Shown: in pieces, positions 15,001 to 18,025 of the stretch
Position numbering within the stretch: position 1 is the first letter of the stretch
Layout of the letters: every line of letters begins with the position of its first letter
Assembly: GCA_031551145.1 (NCBI GenBank)
Contig: JAVBNZ010000049.1
Coordinates: 1-18,025 of the forward strand
Reading direction: 5' to 3'
Source of the DNA: WRKB01 sp031551145
GTDB taxonomy: Bacteria > Desulfobacterota > Desulfovibrionia > Desulfovibrionales > Desulfovibrionaceae
DNA length: 18,025 bases
Position numbers and translations under genes: made by a program
The notes under the pieces: generated by a model
Told to the model about the DNA's origin: nothing
Databases searched by the model: none
Seen by the model: only the letters and a program-made list of their open reading frames with translations

Positions 15001-15615
15001 GGGCTCGACCACGTGCTGGCCTCCGGCGAGGACATCAACGTCTTCGTCATGGACACCGAAGTCTATTCCAACACCGGCGGCCAGGCCTCCAAGGCCACCC
15101 CGCTCGGCTCCATCGCCAAGTTCGCGGCGGCCGGCAAGCGCATAGGCAAGAAAGACCTGGGCGCCATGGCCATGACCTACGGCTACGTTTACGTGGCCTC
15201 CGTCAGCCTGGGCGCGGACAAACAGCAGATGCTCAAGGCATTCAGGGAAGCCGAAGCCTACAAGGGTCCCTCCATCGTCATCGCCTACGCCCCCTGCATC
15301 AACCAGGGCATACGCAAGGGCATGGGCAAGAGCGTGGAGGAAGGCAAACTGGCCGTGAAGTCCGGCTACTGGCCCCTCTACCGCTACAATCCCGAACTGG
15401 CGAAAGAAGGCAAGAATCCCTTCATCCTTGAATACAAGGAGCCGGACGGCAGCCTTCAGGAATTCCTGGACGGCGAAAACCGTTACAAGCAACTTGCCAA
15501 GATCGATCCCGAAGCGGCCAAGCGCCTGCGTCCCGAACTCGAAAAGGCCTGCATAGAGCGCTGGAAGCGTTATAAGCAGCTTGCCGATCTGCCGGGCATG
15601 GGCGAAAGCAGCTAA
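12064..15615 (+). CDS. por: Pyruvate:ferredoxin oxidoreductase, single-chain
   Basis: PFOR oxidises pyruvate with CoA to acetyl-CoA and CO2 and reduces ferredoxin or flavodoxin, in the cytoplasm, as a homodimer with TPP and three [4Fe-4S] clusters. The chain has 1183 residues. Active-site residues match the D. africanus enzyme in number: T31 (FPITPSS), E64 and R114 (HVSARALAA). The ferredoxin domain has C687-x2-C690-x2-C693-x3-C697 and C743-x2-C746-x2-C749-x3-C753. The proximal cluster ligands are C811, C814, C839 and C1078. The TPP motif is GDGWAYDIG (969-977) to N1003. Two oddities: a CDCGCGC loop (C939-C945), and a C terminus that stops soon after EKACIERWKRYKQLADL, so the C-terminal extension of the D. 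africanus enzyme seems absent. The start at 12064 has AAGGAG 7 bases upstream. A terminator and pta follow. The family is also named nifJ. Confidence 0.97.
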   Translation: MANKMKTMDGNTATTHIAYALSDVAAIFPITPSSVMGELADDWAAEGRKNLMGQTVAVHEMQSEAGAAGAVHGSLAGGALTSTFTASQGLLLMIPNMYKIAGELLPGVFHVSARALAAHALSIFGDQADVMACRQTGFAFLASASVQECMDLALVSHLSAIEASLPFCHFFDGFRTSHEVQKIEIIDYEEIRKVVNWEKVEEFRSGAMNPEHPHVRGTAQNPDIYFQNREAANPYYEALPGIVIDNMKRVGKLTGRHYKPFDYVGHPEADHVIIAMGSACEVIEEALDYLCAQGRRVGLVKVRLYRPFCTEFLMQALPATTSCITVLDRTKEPGALGEPLYTDVCTAFMETGEMPTIVGGRYGLGSKDFTPAMAIAVFDNMRSVKPKNHFTVGIEDDVTYTSLETGPEVDTVPEGTVQCKFFGLGADGTVGANKQAIKIIGDNTDLYAQAYFAYDSKKSGGFTVSHLRFGKRPIKSSYLVKQADYIACHKAAYVNQYDILEGIKDGGVFVLNSHWSVKDMEKELPAAMRRAIARKKLKFYNVNAVKLAEEVGLEGRINMIMQTAFFKLAKVIPFEQAVTLLKDSIKKTYGSKGEKIVDMNIAAVDKSLDSLVEVKYPAAWANAAEAVPVLHDEPEYITNVVKPILAQQGDKLPVSAMDPAGLMPLGTAAFEKRGVAINAPEWIPDNCIQCCQCSFVCPHAAIRPYLATDDELKGAPKTFVTKDAIGKEFKGHKFRIQLYPLDCQGCGSCADVCPAKTKALVMKPLESLAEKENANLEFAQEHISLKEELAERTSVKGSQMWQPLHEFSGACGGCGETPYVKVLTQLFGERMIIANATGCSSIWGASSPTTPYTVNKDGCGPAWGNSLFEDAAEFGFGIASAYRQRRAYLTRIAGELAAEKHTPAQLKKALNAWIEGKEDPDASKKAGEELLAALSSAGCDCGCGCASKAEEIWNMADLFTKKSVWVFGGDGWAYDIGYGGLDHVLASGEDINVFVMDTEVYSNTGGQASKATPLGSIAKFAAAGKRIGKKDLGAMAMTYGYVYVASVSLGADKQQMLKAFREAEAYKGPSIVIAYAPCINQGIRKGMGKSVEEGKLAVKSGYWPLYRYNPELAKEGKNPFILEYKEPDGSLQEFLDGENRYKQLAKIDPEAAKRLRPELEKACIERWKRYKQLADLPGMGESS

Positions 15616-15625
15616 CTCCCACACC

Positions 15626-15658
15626 AGAGCCGGCGGCCTCGCGCCGCCGGCTCTTTTT
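15626..15658 (+). terminator. Intrinsic terminator between por and pta
   Basis: AGAGCCGGCGGC (15626-15637) pairs with 15643-15654 around a CTCGC loop and runs directly into TTTTT (15654-15658). It is textbook in form. The pta ribosome site begins only 4 bases after it, so pta depends on read-through unless a promoter lies within por. It probably lowers pta output relative to por. Confidence 0.9.
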
Positions 15659-15672
15659 AGTAAGGACGACAC

Positions 15673-17775
15673 ATGCGCAGCAATCTCTATATCGCTCCCA
15701 CAGAGGCCCGCACCGGGAAATCGGCCATAGTGCTCGGCATGATGCAGCTTCTGCTGCGCCAGGTGCGCAAGGTGGCCTTTTTCCGGCCCATTATCGGCGA
15801 GCCGGTGCTCTACGACCGCGACCACGACATCAACCTGGTGCTGGAGCATTTCAAGCTTTCCCAACCCTATACCGACACCTTCGCCTATACGCTGGACGAG
15901 GCCCGCGCCCTCATCAACAGCGGCCAGCGCACCCTGCTGCTGGAAAACATTCTGAAAAAATTCCGCGAACTTTCGGAAAAATATGACTTCGTGCTTTGTG
16001 AAGGCACGGATTTCATCCACAAGGACGTGGCCTTCGAATTTGAACTCAACGCCGACATCGCGGCCAACCTCGGCTGCGCGATCATGATGGTGGGCAACGG
16101 CGAACAGAAGAGCGCCGAGGAAATCATCACCTCCACCCAGTCCACGCTGGATCTGCTGGAAGAAAAAGGCCTCGACGTCGTCAGCGTCATCGTCAACCGC
16201 ACCACGGCCGACGAGGAAACCTGCAAAACCATCTCCTTGAGCATCACCTGCAAGAATTGCGCGGCCCCTCCCCTGGTGTACGTGCTGCCGGACGATCCCG
16301 TTCTGGCCAAACCCACCATGGACGACGTCAAAAAATGGCTGAACGCCCAGGTGCTTTACGGCCACGGGCGCATGGACACCCTGGTGGGCGATTATCTCAT
16401 AGCGGCCATGCAGGTGCATAATTTTCTCGACTATATCACCGGCGACAACCTGATCATCACCCCCGGCGACCGGGCGGACATCATTCTCGCGGCCCTCACC
16501 ACCCGCCTCTCCTCCGCCTATCCCGACATTTCCGGCATTCTGCTCACGGGCGGCATCAACCTCACGTCCAACGTGCACCGGTTGATCGAAGGCTGGACGG
16601 GCGTGCCCGTGCCCATTCTGCTGGCCAGGGATCACACCTACAAGACGATCCAGACTCTTTCCCAGCTTTACGGCCGCATCGATCCGGGCAACGTGCGCAA
16701 GGTCAACACCGCGCTCGGCACCTTCGAAAAGCATGTGGACAAAACGGCGCTTTCCAAACGCCTTATCGGCCGCACTTCCAGCCGGATCACGCCCGTAATG
16801 TTCGAATTCGACCTCATCGAACGGGCCAAGAGCAAAAAAATGCGCATCGTCCTGCCCGAAGGCGAGGAAGAACGCATTCTGCGCGCGGCCGATATCCTTT
16901 TGCGCCGAGGCGTGGCCGACATCATCCTGCTTGGGGACGCGGGCCGCATCGGCCAGAAAATCTCCGCCCTGGGCCTGGAACTGGAGGATGTCACCATTCT
17001 TCAGCCCGAACTCTCCCCCCAATTTGACGACTATGTGCAGACCTACGCCGAACTGCGCAAACACAAATGCGTGACGCCGGAACAGGCGCGCGACCGCATG
17101 CTCGACGTGGCCTGCTTCGGTACCATGATGGTGTACAAAGACGCGGCGGACGGCATGGTTTCCGGCGCGATCAACACCACAGCCCACACCATCCGTCCGG
17201 CCCTGGAGTTCATCAAGACCAAGCCCGGCGTTTCCGTGGTTTCCGGGGCCTTTCTCATGTGCCTGAAAGACCGCGTGCTCGTGTTCGCCGACTGCGCCGT
17301 CAACCCCAACCCCACGGCCCAGCAGCTTGCGGAAATAGCCGTCAGCACGGCCCACACGGCCAGGGTCTTCGGCATAGAACCGCGCGTGGCCATGCTTTCG
17401 TATTCCACCGGTTCTTCCGGCAAGGGCGAGGACGTGGACGCCGTGGTCGAAGCCGCGCGCATCGCCCAGGAAACGGCCCCGGATCTGCTGCTTGAAGGCC
17501 CGTTGCAGTACGACGCGGCCATCGACCCCGATGTGGCGAAAACCAAGCTGCCCGACAGCAAGGTGGCGGGGCAGGCCACTGTGTTCATCTTCCCGGATCT
17601 CAACACCGGCAACAACACCTATAAAGCGGTACAGCGCGCGGCCGGCGCCATTGCCATCGGCCCGGTGCTTCAGGGGCTCAACAAACCGGTCAACGATCTC
17701 TCGCGCGGCTGCACCGTGCCGGATATCGTCAACACCGTGGCGATCACGGCCATTCAGGCCCAGGCCGAAAAATAA
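15673..17775 (+). CDS. pta: Phosphate acetyltransferase, long form with P-loop and DRTGG domains
   Basis: Converts acetyl-CoA and phosphate to acetyl phosphate and CoA in the cytoplasm. The 700 residues match the long (E. coli type) form. Domains are: N-terminal BioD/CobQ-like P-loop domain, with IAPTEARTGKS (7-17) as a Walker A-like loop that keeps Lys; DRTGG domain at about 215-330, with GDRADI (265-270) and LLTGG; and the catalytic PTA_PTB domain from about M376 (MFEFDLIERA, then KMRIVLPEGEEERIL). Catalytic-domain signatures are MLSYSTGS (574-581) and PVNDLSRG (672-679), where S677 and R678 correspond to the active-site Ser-Arg pair described for the Methanosarcina enzyme. The start is fixed by AAGGA (15662-15666), 6 bases before ATG. 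It sits between por and ackA on one strand, the order expected for the pyruvate-to-acetate ATP route. Confidence 0.96.
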   Translation: MRSNLYIAPTEARTGKSAIVLGMMQLLLRQVRKVAFFRPIIGEPVLYDRDHDINLVLEHFKLSQPYTDTFAYTLDEARALINSGQRTLLLENILKKFRELSEKYDFVLCEGTDFIHKDVAFEFELNADIAANLGCAIMMVGNGEQKSAEEIITSTQSTLDLLEEKGLDVVSVIVNRTTADEETCKTISLSITCKNCAAPPLVYVLPDDPVLAKPTMDDVKKWLNAQVLYGHGRMDTLVGDYLIAAMQVHNFLDYITGDNLIITPGDRADIILAALTTRLSSAYPDISGILLTGGINLTSNVHRLIEGWTGVPVPILLARDHTYKTIQTLSQLYGRIDPGNVRKVNTALGTFEKHVDKTALSKRLIGRTSSRITPVMFEFDLIERAKSKKMRIVLPEGEEERILRAADILLRRGVADIILLGDAGRIGQKISALGLELEDVTILQPELSPQFDDYVQTYAELRKHKCVTPEQARDRMLDVACFGTMMVYKDAADGMVSGAINTTAHTIRPALEFIKTKPGVSVVSGAFLMCLKDRVLVFADCAVNPNPTAQQLAEIAVSTAHTARVFGIEPRVAMLSYSTGSSGKGEDVDAVVEAARIAQETAPDLLLEGPLQYDAAIDPDVAKTKLPDSKVAGQATVFIFPDLNTGNNTYKAVQRAAGAIAIGPVLQGLNKPVNDLSRGCTVPDIVNTVAITAIQAQAEK

Positions 17776-17783
17776 ACAGCTTT

Positions 17784-17821
17784 TTGGGGAGGAAAACTTT
17801 TGAAAAAGCTTTCCTCCCCAA
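17784..17821 (+). repeat. Strong hairpin after pta
   Basis: TTGGGGAGGAAA (17784-17795) pairs perfectly with 17810-17821, and after one mismatch CTTT/AAAG closes a TGAA loop. It begins 8 bases after the pta stop. The nearest T run on the plus strand (17839-17843) is about 17 bases past the stem, so it is not a normal intrinsic terminator. It may protect the pta mRNA 3' end or be a processing site. Very similar GGGGAGGAAAACTTTTGAAAA strings are, from memory, common between genes in Desulfovibrio genomes. Confidence 0.6.
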
Positions 17822-17845
17822 GCCCCGCCTTTCAAAACTTTTTAA

Positions 17846-17899
17846 CGGCGTCAAAACGATACGCTCTGTGCGTGTGTTGCGACGCCGCGAAACTTTTTT
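17846..17899 (+). promoter_or_regulatory. Second structured segment with T tract before ackA
   Basis: CGGCGTC (17846-17852) pairs with GACGCCG (17881-17887). The 28-base interior can form ACGC/GCGT. CGAAAC and six T (17894-17899) follow, so this could act as a weak terminator or attenuator in front of ackA. A seven-codon frame, MNNHCNR (17901-17924), follows and its stop touches the ackA ribosome site. Confidence 0.35.
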
Positions 17900-17936
17900 C
17901 ATGAACAACCACTGCAACCGCTGAGGAACCACCCAC

Positions 17937-18025
17937 ATGAAAGTTCTCGTCATTAACGCAGGCTCGTCTTCCTGCAAATATCAGCTTTTCGACATGGCGG
18001 ACGAATCCGTGCTCTGCTCCGGGCT
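17937..18025 (+). CDS. ackA: Acetate kinase (N-terminal start only)
   Basis: Transfers phosphate from acetyl phosphate to ADP, giving acetate and ATP. Only 29 codons are inside the window. MKVLVINAGSSSCKYQLFDM is the typical acetate kinase N terminus, with the conserved N7 and the GSSS phosphate loop of the ASKHA fold. The ribosome site GAGGAA (17923-17928) lies 8 bases upstream. The 161-bp gap from pta contains two hairpins, so coupling to pta is not tight. Propionate/butyrate kinases share this N terminus, but the pta neighbour favours acetate. Confidence 0.92.
   Translation, partial: MKVLVINAGSSSCKYQLFDMADESVLCSG

Noticed and set aside
12529..17835. Stop-free antisense frame of 1768 codons across por and pta
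   Set aside because: It uses the same codon boundaries as por and pta, so it only requires that TTA, CTA and TCA codons are avoided in the sense genes. Its product is His/Gly/Val-rich low-complexity text, while both sense genes have full motifs. It is a codon-bias shadow.
1..18025. CRISPR array, tRNA, rRNA, transposase or phage genes
   Set aside because: I looked for spaced direct repeats, cloverleaf-type segments, and transposase or integrase motifs and saw none.

Overview
The window looks like chromosomal DNA from a strict anaerobe of the Desulfovibrionaceae (Desulfovibrio/Bilophila type). This is an inference. It rests on a pyruvate:ferredoxin oxidoreductase whose key residues fall almost exactly at the Desulfovibrio africanus positions, a long phosphate acetyltransferase with P-loop and DRTGG domains followed by acetate kinase, futalosine-route menaquinone genes, and high G+C DNA with strong codon bias. 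No rRNA, tRNA, CRISPR array, insertion sequence or prophage gene was found.

Layout. (1) 1-1821: two futalosine-pathway menaquinone genes, mqnE (minus, 3' end cut by the window) and mqnD (plus), diverge from a 49-bp gap. (2) 1838-3250: a MATE exporter lies 16 bp after mqnD on the same strand. (3) 3251-3300: a near-perfect hairpin serves as a bidirectional terminator. (4) 3314-9188, minus strand: a complete tripartite RND efflux operon, in transcription order periplasmic adaptor, inner-membrane pump, outer-membrane channel. The genes are 2 bp apart or overlap by 4 bp, and no regulator gene is adjacent. (5) 9303-11764: an accessory stretch with a Pro/Cys-rich lipoprotein (minus), a short YbjQ-like protein (minus) and an unrecognised exported protein (plus). 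It has long spacers rich in hairpins, and two copies of one short repeat flank the last gene. (6) 11938-18025: por (PFOR), pta and the start of ackA, all plus strand, each preceded by a hairpin or terminator.

How the genes work together. PFOR turns pyruvate and CoA into acetyl-CoA, CO2 and reduced ferredoxin. Pta makes acetyl phosphate, and AckA makes ATP and acetate. This is the substrate-level phosphorylation branch of incomplete oxidisers. Menaquinone made through MqnE/MqnD would serve the membrane electron-transport chain of the same metabolism. The MATE and RND pumps are general export systems that meet tail to tail.

I did not find a clearly new multi-gene system. The points most worth a second look are the mqnD-MATE linkage, the compact por-pta-ackA cassette with structured leaders, a PFOR that seems to lack the C-terminal extension of the D. 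africanus enzyme and carries a Cys-Gly loop, the C-x2-C-x2-C-x2-C lipoprotein, and the repeat-flanked exported protein.
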